Shown: positions 7,262 to 21,100 of the stretch, piece by piece | How the letters are laid out: each line of letters starts with the position of its first letter | How positions within the stretch are numbered: position 1 is the stretch's first letter | NCBI RefSeq assembly: GCF_001468125.1 | Contig: NZ_LNYT01000020.1 | Span: 1 to 64,000, forward strand | Direction: 5' to 3' | Source of the DNA: Legionella rubrilucens | GTDB lineage: Bacteria; Pseudomonadota; Gammaproteobacteria; Legionellales; Legionellaceae | DNA: 64,000 nucleotides | Notes under the pieces: generated by a model | Database searches by the model: none | Told to the model about the DNA's origin: nothing | The model's input: the letters and a program-made list of their open reading frames with translations, nothing else | Made by a program: the position numbers and the translations under genes

Positions 7262-9721
7262 TTTTAAGAAAAAAGTGATCTGATCGCTTTGTTGAATAAT
7301 CTCCCAGGCTTTGGAGTCCTGTCGCAAATCATGTCCAAATTCGGGGTAGTCGGTTAAAAAGCGATCCATGAATGAGTGGATCAGCATTTTGTCGTTAGGC
7401 GAACGCAATTCTTGCTGAATCAAATACGTCGCGATGGCGACAGGCAGCTTTGCATCGGTTTTAATTGAAATGTGCAGCCGTTTAATGGCGTAAAGGAAGG
7501 CAATGAATCCTGCAGTATCAAGTAAATAACTTATCTCCTTAAGGACGGTTGCAAGGAGTTCAAAGTGTTTCCGAGGATCAGTAAGCGAGGCATGCGCCAT
7601 CGAATCCATCAATTTATCCAAATCATGCCCCGTAATTGCATTGGCGGCGTGATAACGTAGGATAAGAGCGACCAGATTGGCTGGATACACGTGTTGCCAT
7701 ACATCGGCTTTCACTAAAACAGAAAGAATTACTTCCTTGTTTTCCAGGGCAAACGAAGGGCTAACAAGCAATTGATTGAATTCAATGATAGCCTGCTCCA
7801 CATTGGCTGCGACTGCCTGCAGTACGACATTCAAATCCGATTTTATTTTTTTGGTAACCACGTGATAGCGGTTGAGATACCAGGCTGTAATCACCGGATT
7901 TTCCTTTTTGGCCAGCTCAAATAACTCAAGCGATAATTGACTGAAATGGTGTTGTTCCCACTCAACCATTGCTGCAAAAGCCACAGCAGGTAGCTGGGTG
8001 CTTAACTCCTTCAGTAGGGCCTTCCCGGCTGGCTGATTGCTTTGTCTTGCCAGATGAATCAGGGTGCTGATAGCCTGGCTTTGTTCTCTCCCTGTTTTTT
8101 CCAATATATCCAGTTTGATTTTGATAAGGGTTAGCTCATTCACGGTTTGCTCGACACTGGACTCATCGCTGTGTTTTGAATTTTCGTTTTGGTATTCGGC
8201 CAGCTGCAAATAGAATCGTGCTTTTTGCCGTTGCGTGGTGTTAGAAAAATAAGAGGCCAACGCTTTCGCCAAGGCTGTTGAACAAGGTATTTCACTGTGG
8301 GTCGAGAGGAGTGAATCGATTTCCTGGGCCGCCACCGAGTGGCTTGAACGCATGGCCTGGTCTAAGTATTTTATTCCCAGTTCAAGGTAATATTTTATTT
8401 CAAGCGCGTGGCCCGGTGGGGAGTCCTCACTCACGACGCGTTGTTTTGCGAGACCATAATACACGGCCCATTTTCCCGCTTCAGTCAATAAAACAGGATG
8501 GGATTTTTTTAAAAGTTCTTCCATTTTGTGTTGAAATGTCCCTTCGCTTAAAAAGAAACGTTGGTAGAACTCAATAAAATGTTGAGGATGCTGCCGGCTA
8601 AAATTGACTAAACTGAACGTGTTTGGCGTCAGGTCCAATTTTTCCACCGGAATGTTGCTTTGCTTTAACAAATGAAGGTAGATGAGCCCAGATTGAGAAG
8701 TGGAAAGCCTTAAGCCGCTTAATAACAAGAAAAGAAAGAGCACATCAAGCGAGGAGGATTCGGAGAGTTCTTGTTTGCTGTTATTGTTCGATTCGTTTTT
8801 ACTTCCCTCAAAGAAATAATGACCGTGATTATATAAAAATTGGGTGATCTGTGCGGCCCCATCCCGGTATTCCATGGAGTCATAGGGCGGTTGAGCCGTT
8901 GGATAATCAAAAAAGACATCAATAAGGGCCGAGAGTAATCGATGAAAGTGCAGAAACTGATTGGCTTTTTTTGAGTGAGCCGCCTGGGCTGAAATGGATT
9001 GCAATCTTTTGGCGGTTTGTTCCATCTCCTGATGGCTTTGTTTAAGCAGCGATTGATTTGTGGTTAACAAACCAAAAAGTTGAGGCGTCTTTTCCTTGTC
9101 AAGGTGTTTCATTTGCTGATTAAGCAAATGAAGCTGCGTTTGAACGCGGCGCTGTAAGGCATTAAACTCTTCTGCAACCGTATCCAGCGTTGCAGTGTTT
9201 AGGTATTCCGTGACGGCCCCCGAGCTTAGCCCTTCTTCTTCAGCAAGTATCCCCATATCCGAAGCCGTTAATTTATCGAAGTCCCTGAAAAGGGAGCGAA
9301 GTTGCTGGGTCATGTGACCAGAAGACCGGTTTAAAGCTTCCCGAAGAGTATAGTCAAGAGCAGTCGGTGAATAATCATCGATATGAGTTAATAGCCATAA
9401 CAGCTGCAATGCTAATGGGATTAATTCTTTAACTTTCTCCGGATAGTTTTTATCATTACTTTTACTGAATTCCGGGTAATTAAAAAGATTATCCACTACA
9501 TTACCCCAGTACGTTGGTCCGGAATCGCTGTCAAGCCATATCCATAAATAATCATTGTGAACGCCGATGACAGTTCCAAGTCCTTTTGGGGTATTGATGC
9601 GCTCTAAAAAATGGGTGCCAAACTGTTTGGTTGCCTCAGGAGAGGTATTGATGGTTATTTCTTTTTCTAACTTGGTTTTTAAACAAATGCTGGAAAGAGT
9701 CTGCTCCGATTTTAACTGCAC
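7100..9721 (-). CDS. Large helical protein, candidate Dot/Icm-type effector
   Basis: The 873-residue protein starts at GTG with a well-placed GAGG seven bases upstream. Residues ~34-75 (GLGTVIGVHNDYLWIWLDSD) look like a small SH3-like beta domain that reads a ligand, after which the protein is helical. A coiled-coil-prone part lies around 190-250, and a repeat-like helical array from about 380 to 850 resembles TPR or HEAT solenoids without a clean consensus. No signal peptide or membrane segment is present. The hydrophilic, Ser/Pro-rich C-terminus, and the presence of a duplicated copy of that terminus nearby, fit a secreted effector family that duplicates and decays. No catalytic motif was found. 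Confidence 0.5.
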   Translation of the reverse strand: MQLKSEQTLSSICLKTKLEKEITINTSPEATKQFGTHFLERINTPKGLGTVIGVHNDYLWIWLDSDSGPTYWGNVVDNLFNYPEFSKSNDKNYPEKVKELIPLALQLLWLLTHIDDYSPTALDYTLREALNRSSGHMTQQLRSLFRDFDKLTASDMGILAEEEGLSSGAVTEYLNTATLDTVAEEFNALQRRVQTQLHLLNQQMKHLDKEKTPQLFGLLTTNQSLLKQSHQEMEQTAKRLQSISAQAAHSKKANQFLHFHRLLSALIDVFFDYPTAQPPYDSMEYRDGAAQITQFLYNHGHYFFEGSKNESNNNSKQELSESSSLDVLFLFLLLSGLRLSTSQSGLIYLHLLKQSNIPVEKLDLTPNTFSLVNFSRQHPQHFIEFYQRFFLSEGTFQHKMEELLKKSHPVLLTEAGKWAVYYGLAKQRVVSEDSPPGHALEIKYYLELGIKYLDQAMRSSHSVAAQEIDSLLSTHSEIPCSTALAKALASYFSNTTQRQKARFYLQLAEYQNENSKHSDESSVEQTVNELTLIKIKLDILEKTGREQSQAISTLIHLARQSNQPAGKALLKELSTQLPAVAFAAMVEWEQHHFSQLSLELFELAKKENPVITAWYLNRYHVVTKKIKSDLNVVLQAVAANVEQAIIEFNQLLVSPSFALENKEVILSVLVKADVWQHVYPANLVALILRYHAANAITGHDLDKLMDSMAHASLTDPRKHFELLATVLKEISYLLDTAGFIAFLYAIKRLHISIKTDAKLPVAIATYLIQQELRSPNDKMLIHSFMDRFLTDYPEFGHDLRQDSKAWEIIQQSDQITFFLKRTLRDPETKNEKTEDVTHSNLVSLSLFKHLTGPVNPPLSPMEMQGAKQPTPNS

Positions 9722-10049
9722 GATAGTACCTCAAGGTTGATTGAATCATCTGGGTTAACGTCAGGCAGGATTGTATTTACTTTTCAATTGCATGTATATA
9801 TTTAATCATTTTGTGTCTGATGGACTCTTTGTGTGTATAAAATGGCATCTTATGCTGCCGTATTTCGGGTAAGAGAGCCGAAGAATTGCTCGAATAATGG
9901 CCATTTTTTGTTCCTGTCGAGCACGATTGCAACCGCGAAGGGAAGTTGGTTGGCTTTCCATGATTTGAATCAATGGATTAACAAGACCGGGCATGGAGCA
10001 CATGATCCTCCAATTCCTGTCATGAACCCTTCGCATTAAGGCTGCTTCC
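9722..10049. other. 328-bp intergenic stretch, nothing convincing
   Basis: It holds the ribosome site of the 873-aa gene (close to 9722-9735) and weak open frames on both strands covering 9806-10039. The minus-strand frame (76 codons from 10036) follows the gene ending at 10050 by 13 bases but encodes an Arg-rich, compositionally odd peptide without family resemblance. No promoter, RNA or repeat was recognised. Confidence 0.4.
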
Positions 10050-11675
10050 TTAAGGATAAGTCACCGTCATCGGATCATCAATCGCGATAGTCACCGGTTG
10101 TGTCCATGTCGGGCCCGGAGACGTATAAGTGACCCCTGGTGTCGGATTATTTCCCGGGCCGCCCGGATTGTATAAGGGTAAATAAGGGGGCGTCGCTGGA
10201 ATAATGACGGCAGTGATTAAGCGCATGGCCGCCTCATCCCCTTTTAAAATGATGTCGAGGTAATTATCGCGATCCGCCACGTAGGCATCATTTAAGGGGA
10301 GATCATATTTACCTAAATCCGCAAGACCGACTACCTGAATGATGCCGGCTGAAAAAACATAAGGGATATTGGCTTGCGTGATGAACTGTGATACGCCGCC
10401 GTCCACTACCTCAATTTGAAAAAAAGTTTCAAAGTCGGTTGGTAGGATGGCTGAAACGCCGTCAGGAGAAATGCCGGCCGTGGTATAGATGCGTAATCGG
10501 TATTCTGCATCGGGTCCGTACAATGCCGTGCCGCCATTCGGGAGATTGCTTTGAAAGGCAACCGGCGCATCTTGCCCGACATCGTTCATGATGCTTAGTT
10601 TGGCGCCAATTAATTTAGGACCTCCGCCGGGCTGATAAGGATTGCCACTCGATTTACTCAAGCCTACTGCACTCACCGGGCCGTTGGGACCGACCAGTTT
10701 CAAGGTAGTCCCATTATCCACGATGGTAACCTGTGTCGGGTAAACAGCCCCGGGTGTTCCAGGCGAGAGTCGGTTGCCGAATTTGCCAAAAATGACGACA
10801 CAACTGCGCTTGTTGTATAAGAAATTAGGCGTGATCGACGCCACCTCCGGCTGGACTATTTCACCGGTATTCAACGTCAGGCGAAAATCCGTCGGGCGCA
10901 CGGTGCTCGGCAGCACGGGCCAACTGAAACAAATCGGCATGGCATCGGCATGATTGGTTGGATAACCAAAGCCAAAGGCGACATCGGTCGGTGTTTGTGC
11001 GGTGGTGTAGGCGGCAAAAGGCGCACCGGGGGTTGTAATCGTCATCCAGGCCCCGCCGGCGGCGACAACGCCCGATTCATTGCCTGGGACCCCCTCAATG
11101 CCTTCAAACCCGTAATTGGCAGATAATATTTCTGGCTGATTGCCCCACAAGTCCGCATTAATTAATTTATCTTCCAACAGGGATTGGTAAGCCAGGGAGG
11201 GCGGGGGGATCACGTTAACCCGCAATAAATCATTGGCATTGGTTACCCCGGCGCAGCTCACGCCATCGTTCCAGCAGGCCATTAACACATTGGGGGCGCG
11301 GGCACCGCTGATGACATCGCCCACGCGCAAACCGTTGGCTGAAACCGTAAGGGTCAAGGTGCAACTGGCATTCGGCGCCAAGGTAAACCTTGAACCGCAT
11401 CCAGTCGCATTGATGCTGGTATGGGGCGGCAGAGAGACAATGGTCGCATTGATGGCTGTGAGCGGGTTGGGATTGGTGATCTGATATTTCGCATGCACCG
11501 GAAAGCCGATAGGCACTTCTCGGGGTAATAGCGTGTTGGGTTGGGGTTTAATCAAAAAAGCAAGATTTTGCTGCTCGTTAGTGAATGCCATCCGCGCATG
11601 GCCATGAGCATGGATGAAGGTCAAAAGCAGAAGAATCGGTAATACAACACGATGGAAAGGGTTCAAAAGAGTCAT
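10050..11675 (-). CDS. Secreted protein with an Ig-like/ASPM-like N-terminal domain
   Basis: The 541-residue protein begins with a signal peptide (hydrophobic VVLPILLLLTFIHAHG, cleavage near Ala28). Residues ~35-125 resemble bacterial Ig-like modules of exported proteins, with a GCGSRFTLAPNASCTLTL stretch containing a likely disulfide pair. The remainder is Pro/Gly/Thr-rich with beta pattern, and the C-terminus is a low-complexity PGGPGNNPTPGVTYTSPGP tail. This architecture is frequent among Legionella type II-secreted or surface proteins, but no enzyme motif is visible. It follows the outer-membrane protein gene by 15 bases, so the two probably form an operon. Confidence 0.6.
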   Translation of the reverse strand: MTLLNPFHRVVLPILLLLTFIHAHGHARMAFTNEQQNLAFLIKPQPNTLLPREVPIGFPVHAKYQITNPNPLTAINATIVSLPPHTSINATGCGSRFTLAPNASCTLTLTVSANGLRVGDVISGARAPNVLMACWNDGVSCAGVTNANDLLRVNVIPPPSLAYQSLLEDKLINADLWGNQPEILSANYGFEGIEGVPGNESGVVAAGGAWMTITTPGAPFAAYTTAQTPTDVAFGFGYPTNHADAMPICFSWPVLPSTVRPTDFRLTLNTGEIVQPEVASITPNFLYNKRSCVVIFGKFGNRLSPGTPGAVYPTQVTIVDNGTTLKLVGPNGPVSAVGLSKSSGNPYQPGGGPKLIGAKLSIMNDVGQDAPVAFQSNLPNGGTALYGPDAEYRLRIYTTAGISPDGVSAILPTDFETFFQIEVVDGGVSQFITQANIPYVFSAGIIQVVGLADLGKYDLPLNDAYVADRDNYLDIILKGDEAAMRLITAVIIPATPPYLPLYNPGGPGNNPTPGVTYTSPGPTWTQPVTIAIDDPMTVTYP

Positions 11676-11690
11676 TATCGGTAACCTTTT

Positions 11691-12428
11691 TTATATAGAC
11701 CAGCTGATCTGTGCCAAAACGGTATTCATGTGCAAATGCGATTGGCTTAAATGATTGGATACGCGGGTTTGCCGTATCGCACCATCGCCAAGGCCAACCT
11801 GTCCCAAGTCAGAAAAAAGATACCCGACACCCACGCTGACATGAGGGGTCAGCAAGGTATCAATACCTAATCCAAGGGCATAACTTAAAGACGAACGGTG
11901 ATGGTTGGCGTAAGTCGGTGTTACCGTGAGATACCCTGGGACGGTTGTATAAAAATGCTCAGCGCGATTAAATCCCGCGCCAATGCCGGCGATCAGATAG
12001 GGATAAAATCGTTGTCCCCATTGGTGCTGCAATTTCGCATCGATTAATAACTGCGACAGTTCAATGGTGTATTCGTAGTTGGCAGTGTAGAGTGGCGGGA
12101 AAATGCCTTGTTGCAAGGTGCCCCTCACCGCCATGCTGCTGAATTGATGGTAGCTTAAGCCCATGATGAGGCTGTTTAATGGATTAAGCAGGAATCGGCG
12201 GCCCAGTGAAATACCGTATCGCGTGGAAGAGGCATCCCTCTCGGGTAAGTAATTAAAGGTGCTGTACCCCAGTGGGAAATGAACGGACTGGCTTAATTGC
12301 TTTGTTTTCGCAGCGCCTGCATCCAATCCCAGAACAAAACGTTTATCCCGGAGAGTGTCGACGTCGCTACAGTATGATCCTTGCATTAACAAGCAGCAGA
12401 ATGAAAATAAAATAAACTGTCGTTTCAA
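11691..12428 (-). CDS. Outer-membrane beta-barrel protein
   Basis: The 245-residue protein starts at TTG with AGGA seven bases upstream; the closer ATG at 12433 runs straight into a stop. A signal peptide (LFSFCCLLMQGSYC) precedes alternating amphipathic strands such as FVLGLDAGAAK, YGISLGRRF and VSVGVGYLFSDLG. This is typical of the 8-stranded OmpA/OprF-like or opacity-type barrels. The LLIDAKLQHQWG and YPYLIAGIGAGF segments are the usual periplasm-to-surface strands. It leads a two-gene leftward operon with the secreted protein at 10050-11675. Function (adhesin, porin or structural) cannot be told from sequence. Confidence 0.7.
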   Translation of the reverse strand: MKRQFILFSFCCLLMQGSYCSDVDTLRDKRFVLGLDAGAAKTKQLSQSVHFPLGYSTFNYLPERDASSTRYGISLGRRFLLNPLNSLIMGLSYHQFSSMAVRGTLQQGIFPPLYTANYEYTIELSQLLIDAKLQHQWGQRFYPYLIAGIGAGFNRAEHFYTTVPGYLTVTPTYANHHRSSLSYALGLGIDTLLTPHVSVGVGYLFSDLGQVGLGDGAIRQTRVSNHLSQSHLHMNTVLAQISWSI

Positions 12429-12579
12429 TCCATATCCTTATAAATTGCAATGCTTATGAACCGTCAGTTTATACAAAAATGAGTTGAAGGAATAGCCATG
12501 AAAGGGGTTGAATCCCGGCAGCGAGAAATGGCGTTCGGCTGAATTCATAGCTGCTAATCGGAATGACCCCTGATACTTC

Positions 12580-13347
12580 TCATGCAGTAATATCATTAAA
12601 ATGATAAACAAGCCCCAGGTTAAACTGGCTTGTGGTTGGGTGATTGAAGATTAAGCTCCCTTCCACCAGGCCTCGTCGATTGATGACGGGATCGGTAAAG
12701 GATTGGTAGATATTGATTACCCATTCTCCTCGAAGGCTTAGGTTTTTCGAGAGGGTCGTGTTGAGGCCCAAGCCTGTTTGAAAGCCGTTTAAGTCGTGCT
12801 CATTGTTAAAAGTCGTAACAACACCGGTCGCTAACAAGGCACGCCCTTCGCCACTCACCTTCAATGCGCCGTTAACATATCCTGCACGTGCATAGGCAAG
12901 TGTCTTATTGTTGATTTTAATTCCTGGTAAAACGGCAAGGCCGGCATGCCGCTTATTGCGTACATTAAACGAGGCGAAGGTAAGCCCTTCCAAATTGACC
13001 GGGTTATCATCAAAAATCTCTGCTTTAGCCTCATTATCAGAAAAATTTAAAAACCCCTCGACACCAAGATAGAAGGGGGAAGGGAAATGAATGGCAAAAC
13101 CGGCGAACAGACCTCCGGCTACGGCTATATCGGTCAGGTGGGTTTGGCCAAAGCGATTGACTAATCCTGTCGCGAAGCGAATATCAGTCAACTTGATATT
13201 GTACTTGGAATAATCTCCGGAGAGATTCGCGCCCATGTAAAAATCCTTTGAATAATGAAGGTCTGGGTCTGAAGAGGCGTTATTTGCGCCAGCCAAAACG
13301 CTTGCTGCATGCGCAATCCCAAAGAGTAAGAGTCCAAGTTTTTTCAT
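12580..13347 (-). CDS. Outer-membrane beta-barrel protein
   Basis: The start is taken at ATG 13347 because AAGGA lies five bases upstream and the protein then opens with a clean signal peptide (MKKLGLLLFGIAHAASVLAG). A longer frame to 13425 adds residues that would bury it. The mature part alternates hydrophobic and polar residues (FYMGANLSGDYSKYNI, GVEGFLNFSDNEAK) and ends in the strand FNLGLVYHF plus four residues. It resembles OmpW/OmpA-type small barrels. It is separate from the 11691 gene by 150 bases and may have its own promoter. Confidence 0.7.
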   Translation of the reverse strand: MKKLGLLLFGIAHAASVLAGANNASSDPDLHYSKDFYMGANLSGDYSKYNIKLTDIRFATGLVNRFGQTHLTDIAVAGGLFAGFAIHFPSPFYLGVEGFLNFSDNEAKAEIFDDNPVNLEGLTFASFNVRNKRHAGLAVLPGIKINNKTLAYARAGYVNGALKVSGEGRALLATGVVTTFNNEHDLNGFQTGLGLNTTLSKNLSLRGEWVINIYQSFTDPVINRRGLVEGSLIFNHPTTSQFNLGLVYHFNDITA

Positions 13348-13663
13348 AAAATCCTTTTTAATACGATAGGCACCAGCCAAGCCAGCATGACGTATTATAC
13401 TAAAGTTATTTCGAGCGATTAACAATCAGGCGTTTATGGAGATTTTGCTACCTATAGGTACAAAATAGTTGTGATGTGTGCTAATTATTAAATAATCTGT
13501 CTTTTTTGCTGCTTGTCACGCCTGGTTTTTGGCACGTCTTGGCGGTTGTAACCCCTACAGTAAAATAATCAGAATAAATCCCGCAACTTTCTGCTGCAAA
13601 TCAGGATAAAATCCTGTACAATATGTGACAATTTTTTATCCATTTCAATTTTAGAAGAGTGCT

Positions 13664-15754
13664 ATGGCTGATTTAAACCTTTACAGAAACATTGGTATCT
13701 TCGCTCACGTCGATGCTGGAAAAACCACGACTACCGAACGTATTCTCAAACTGACCGGTAGAATCCATAAAATGGGTGAGGTTCACGAGGGTGAATCAAC
13801 AACCGACTTTATGGAGCAGGAAGCCGAGCGTGGTATTACCATCCAGTCCGCAGCGGTCAGTTGCTTCTGGAAAGGCACCCGCTTCAATATTATCGATACC
13901 CCGGGCCACGTTGACTTCACGGTTGAAGTGTATCGTTCACTGAAGGTACTCGATGGCGGTATCGGTGTATTCTGCGGTTCCGGCGGTGTTGAGCCTCAGT
14001 CAGAAACCAACTGGCGCTATGCGAACAATTCAAAAGTTGCCCGTTTGATTTTCGTCAACAAACTGGACCGTATCGGTGCAAACTTTCTGAAAGTCACCGA
14101 ACAGATTAAAAAAGTCCTCGGTGCCAAGCCTTTAATCATGACATTGCCTATCGGTATTGAAGACAACTTCGTCGGTGTGGTCGACTTATTAACCCGTAAA
14201 GCCTACGTCTGGGATGAAACGGGCCAGCCAGAAAATTACAGCGTGACCGATGTGCCAGCCGACATGCAGGACGATGTTGAAGATTACCGTGCGCAATTGA
14301 TTGAAACTGCGCTGGAGATGGACGACGAGTTGCTGATGGGTTATCTGGAGGGAGTCGAACCTTCGATAGAAGAAATCAAGCGTTGTATCCGTATTGGTAC
14401 GCGTGAATTGGCCTTCTTCCCAACCTATTGCGGTTCAGCCTTTAAAAACAAAGGGATGCAGCTGCTGCTGGATGCAGTCGTTGACTATTTACCCGCTCCG
14501 CATGAAGTGAATCCCCAGCCTTTGACCAATGCTGAAGGCGAGCCAAACGGTGAGTTTGCTCTCGTTTCACCCGACGAACCTTTCCGCGCCCTGGCATTTA
14601 AAATCATGGATGACCGTTTCGGTGCCTTGACGTTCGTCCGTATTTATTCAGGAAAACTGAATAAAGGGGACACTATTCTTAACTCCTTTACCGGTAAGAC
14701 AGAACGTGTCGGTCGTATGGTTGAGATGCAGGCCAATGAGCGTAATGAATTGCAAAGTGCGGAAGCAGGCGACATTATCGCTATCGTCGGTATGAAAAAC
14801 GTTCGTACCGGACACACGCTTTGCGATCCGAATCACGAGTGTACACTGGAGGCGATGGTTTTCCCTGAGCCGGTTATTTCCATTGCCGTTGCGCCAAAAG
14901 ACAAGGGTTCAACCGAAAAAATGAGTATTGCCATTGGTAAGATGGTTGCCGAAGATCCCACCTTCCGAGTCGAGACTGATGAAGATTCAGGTGAAACCAT
15001 TCTTCGTGGTATGGGTGAGTTACACCTCGATATTAAAGTGGATATTTTAAAGCGTACTTACGACGTGGAATTGATTGTCGGTCAGCCCCAGGTGGCTTAC
15101 CGTGAAACAATCACCAAATCCATTCAGGACAGTTATACCCATAAGAAACAATCCGGTGGTGCTGGTCAATACGGTAAGATTGATTACACGATTGAACCCG
15201 GCGAGCCGAACAGTGGATTCACTTTCCTTACTTCTGTTGTGGGTGGAAATGTGCCCAAAGAATTCTTCCCAGCCATTGAGAAGGGTTTTCGCTCCATGAT
15301 GGACACCGGACCTTTAGCCGGTTTCCCTGTACTGGATGTGGTCATTAACCTCACTGATGGTGCTTACCATGCTGTCGACTCGTCAGCTATTGCATTTGAA
15401 ATTGCGGCCAAAGGCGCGTTTCGTCAATCGATGCCAAAAGCGGGCCCACAGTTGCTGGAACCCATCATGAAGGTTGACGTTTACAGCACAGAAGAAGATG
15501 TGGGTAACGTGATTGGTGATTTGAACCGTCGTCGCGGTATGATTTCCGGTCAGGAACCAAGTGCTGCTGGTGTCCGCATCAAAGCCGATGTTCCCCTTTC
15601 AGAAATGTTTGGTTACATCAGCACCCTGCGTACCCTCACTTCCGGTCGTGGCCAATTCTCCATGGAATTCTCTCACTACGCGCCTTGCCCAACCAGCGTG
15701 GCTGAAGCAGTGATTGCCAAAGAGAAAGAAAAGAAAGCCGCATTGGCCAAATAA
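13664..15754 (+). CDS. fusA: Elongation factor G, second (non-str-operon) type
   Basis: The 696-residue GTPase has all five EF-G domains. The G domain shows [12 protein letters not shown] (G1), the DTPGHVDF G3 motif and NKLD (G4), followed by domain II, III, the IV region (about residues 480-600) with [16 protein letters not shown], and domain V. EF-G drives ribosome translocation and recycling. It stands alone, without rpsL, rpsG or tuf neighbours. Residues such as [17 protein letters not shown] differ from the usual [14 protein letters not shown], so it is probably the divergent paralogue rather than the str-operon copy. Codon usage is GC-richer than in adjacent accessory genes, as expected of a well-expressed gene. 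Confidence 0.9.
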   Translation: MADLNLYRNIGIFAHVDAGKTTTTERILKLTGRIHKMGEVHEGESTTDFMEQEAERGITIQSAAVSCFWKGTRFNIIDTPGHVDFTVEVYRSLKVLDGGIGVFCGSGGVEPQSETNWRYANNSKVARLIFVNKLDRIGANFLKVTEQIKKVLGAKPLIMTLPIGIEDNFVGVVDLLTRKAYVWDETGQPENYSVTDVPADMQDDVEDYRAQLIETALEMDDELLMGYLEGVEPSIEEIKRCIRIGTRELAFFPTYCGSAFKNKGMQLLLDAVVDYLPAPHEVNPQPLTNAEGEPNGEFALVSPDEPFRALAFKIMDDRFGALTFVRIYSGKLNKGDTILNSFTGKTERVGRMVEMQANERNELQSAEAGDIIAIVGMKNVRTGHTLCDPNHECTLEAMVFPEPVISIAVAPKDKGSTEKMSIAIGKMVAEDPTFRVETDEDSGETILRGMGELHLDIKVDILKRTYDVELIVGQPQVAYRETITKSIQDSYTHKKQSGGAGQYGKIDYTIEPGEPNSGFTFLTSVVGGNVPKEFFPAIEKGFRSMMDTGPLAGFPVLDVVINLTDGAYHAVDSSAIAFEIAAKGAFRQSMPKAGPQLLEPIMKVDVYSTEEDVGNVIGDLNRRRGMISGQEPSAAGVRIKADVPLSEMFGYISTLRTLTSGRGQFSMEFSHYAPCPTSVAEAVIAKEKEKKAALAK

Positions 15755-15771
15755 GCCTGCCGTTTGTTCTT

Positions 15772-15810
15772 AAAAGCCCTGTTCAGTTTATGCTGGCAGG
15801 GCTTTTTCAT
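15772..15810 (+). terminator. Rho-independent terminator of the EF-G gene
   Basis: A 10-bp perfect stem (AAAAGCCCTG / CAGGGCTTTT, 15772-15781 with 15797-15806) starts 18 bases after the stop codon. Its 3' arm ends in four T, continued by CATTT. Confidence 0.8.
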
Positions 15811-15870
15811 TTAACGGGTCATCCCATTAACAACGTCTATTGATTACCGTTTTTTCATCATCCTGATTGA

Positions 15871-18095
<2,225 letters not shown>

Positions 18096-18128
18096 TTCAG
18101 AGGTGGGAAGTCTTCACTGCACTGTCAA

Positions 18129-21100
18129 TCAGCCGGGTTTTTTTGATGTGATGGTTTTGCTGGCAGGGGCTTCAGTCGATGGATTGTATTCGTAATCAGC
18201 AAAAGGGTCGTCCTCTTCCAGGGCTGTTTCAACAATGCCTTCCGCAAAAGGAATATTCATCTGGCTGTCTGTCCATGCTTCATGAGTATAGCTTGTGTAT
18301 TTGCCAAGTTGCCTGTTGGAGGATGGGCAACGGTCAGTCGACGTTCTTATCCCTGTCTTTTTCAAACCACTTTCCAGCTCATTGATAATCTCTATCCATT
18401 GTGCTGCACGGATGTCCAGGTTAGGATTTCGATAAATGACAATTTCCCGGCCAATCATGTTTTTATTGTTGTACTTGTGCACGCGGTTTGCGTGAGCTGC
18501 AGTCATGATTTTTAATACCCCCAACCCATGGCGATTGGCTATCTCGGCAACGACAGGAAAGGCTTTTGAGAGATCGTCTTTGTGTATGGACACATTAAAT
18601 TTCCAGTCGGATTCAAGTGGTTTAACGGGGGGATGGCAACGCTCATACTGTACCCAGCGTGTATCTCGTTCCATGGACTGAAACAGTTTAAGTTTGAAGT
18701 TGAGCTTATCGTATTTTTCATAGGTGTCGCATTCCATCTCTTCCTTCGACTCTTTAACATAGTAATTCATCACAATGTCTCGAAGGCTGCTGGGTTTAAA
18801 GAAAGAGTAGGTCATCTCAACGATACCGGAGAGTGCATTGGACATTCTATCCGACAAGGAAGAGGCAGTGTTATTGTTATCCATGGAAACGCTTTTTTCA
18901 GCGTTATTAAGAGCCGTCACTGCATCCAGAGCATTTTGTGAAAGAGGGTAGTCTCTGCTCAATAATTTCAGAGGCGCAAATAACTCGCTTTTCCATGAAC
19001 TCCAATAATCCAATGCCAGCTTCTTATCCTGATTGAAAAGTCTGAAAAGATAGTTCAGGTAAATTTCCCTCAACATCAACAGATTTCGTTTTTGAATAAT
19101 TTCTTTATCGGAATAAGGGGTGGACCCTGTCAACAGGCTGATGTCATTGAGCAAAGGTTGTAAATGACTGAGAATGGTTTTCACCGGCTTATTATTTAAA
19201 TCAACTACTTCTTTCGGGTTTTCCCCGCGAATTTTGATTTCTTGCTCGACTAAACTGACAACTTTTTGCAATGACGCTGGATTCACGTCAATCGCTCTAA
19301 GCGGCGGCGTATTGTCTTTATGGTAGAAATAACATTGTCCATCCTCGCTAAAAATAAAAGCGCGGTGGACATGGCTTTCAATGGATTCCAGCAAATCAAC
19401 CGGTTCAATTCCAGCAGATGCTTTAAGCAGGTGGGTAGCCGAATTATAACTTAGGCAGTCAGCCATTATCGGATGTAGAAATTCGAATAGTTTACCCGTG
19501 GTCATCATTAAAGAAGCGTCAGAGCCATCAACGTATTCTTTTTCGAAACTATCCAGCAGAGCCACGACCTCTTGCGATTGAACAATCGACCCTGTAAATA
19601 CTGCAAGAAGAGGATTCGTGATTTGCAAATCGGTAAACGTGTTGATCCACATGTAATACTCATTCACAAACTCTTTGGGAAAACTCGCTTTGAACACTCT
19701 TTGAAGAGAGACTGGCGTTGCTATCGCTAATTGACTGCAGGGTTTTTCCAGGGCATACCGGAGGATGGAGCCTTCCTTTCCTTCTTTAAAATACTTTTCA
19801 TACTCCTCTCGGGGCTTTAATGACAGAAGGCGAAGGTATTCGTGCCTTAGCAGCAGAAGACTCATTAAGTAATGGGGCTTTACGGATGCAAGCGCAGGAT
19901 TAGACGGATTTATTTGATGTTGCCTGGTTATTGCAAAGAATAATTTTTCAATGTGAGCGAGCTTCTCATCGATAGACCATGATGGGTTATCGCTGATTTC
20001 TTTTTTAAAATCCGGGGTTTCGCCCTGATCGATGAAGGCTAATAATGGCAGTTGGTTAATAAATTGAGTGTAAGCACTTTTCAGGATGGGCTCCATCGCT
20101 TGATTAAGCTGTTTAACTATGTTTTTTCGTCGTTGGTTGACGTATTTGGTTTCCTGTTCCCTGGAGGGTTCGAAGCGAAATTTCTTTTTATGCCAATCCA
20201 AAAAGCCTTCTGGATCGACATCAAAATCCTTGGATTTCTGAAGCGTTTTGCTCATGGTATCGTACGATTGTGCCATGGCTATAATTTTAATGGGCATCGC
20301 ATGCAAAGGTACCCAACTTATTTTATCCATGTGATCAAAGTGTGTGGTTCGTAAGCCTGCCAGAGTGGATATCGTGACCTTTTTTGTGGTTTTAAGCGAC
20401 TGAACTTCCTCGTACTGGCTTGGCAGATAATCAAAAACATGATCGTATTTGCTCAATTCGCTAAGGGCTGCCAGGGTATAGATCGAGCAGTTGTAGGTGT
20501 CTTTTTGCAATTGGGACTGGCATGATTTGATTTCAAAAGATAATCCCCTCTTATTTAATTCTTTGTACAGGAGATCCAGGGCTTCGAAATGCTTGGGATC
20601 GGCAGCGGATTCAAAACAGAATATCCGGTAACTGCCGGAACGATCCCTTTCAACATCAAAGCCTATCGTGTGTCTACCATTTTTGTGGTAATACACATAT
20701 TGTTTGCGTTCGCCCGGCGCCAGTTCGGATAGAATCCTGGCAAATTTCCTTGCAGTCGCTTCGGAGGCATAACTTGCACAACGGATGGCTATCAGTATTC
20801 CAGAGCGTCCCATTTTCTTTTGCCGGCGATTTTTAGCATTTAAAATCGGCAGGATATCGCTACTGTCCAGGGTGGCATTGAGATTCTGATATAATTTTTC
20901 AAGATCATGAAGCTTGACATAGTCGCGTGAAACAAAGTCTTTTTCCTCATAGGTTGCGATAGTCTTTTTCGTCTTCTGTTCGTGAAAATAGTCCGCTAAC
21001 CGCTCATGGATTTTATGAATCAGCGTATCGGAGAGTTCCTGGGCATTAGCAGACTCCATTATTTTTTGTAATTGATACCTGAGAAATGAATTGAATTGTA

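Noticed and set aside
9806..10036. A 76-codon minus-strand frame after the gene at 10050
   Set aside because: A weak GGAAG lies upstream, but the Arg-rich sequence shows no domain and an equally long frame runs on the other strand.
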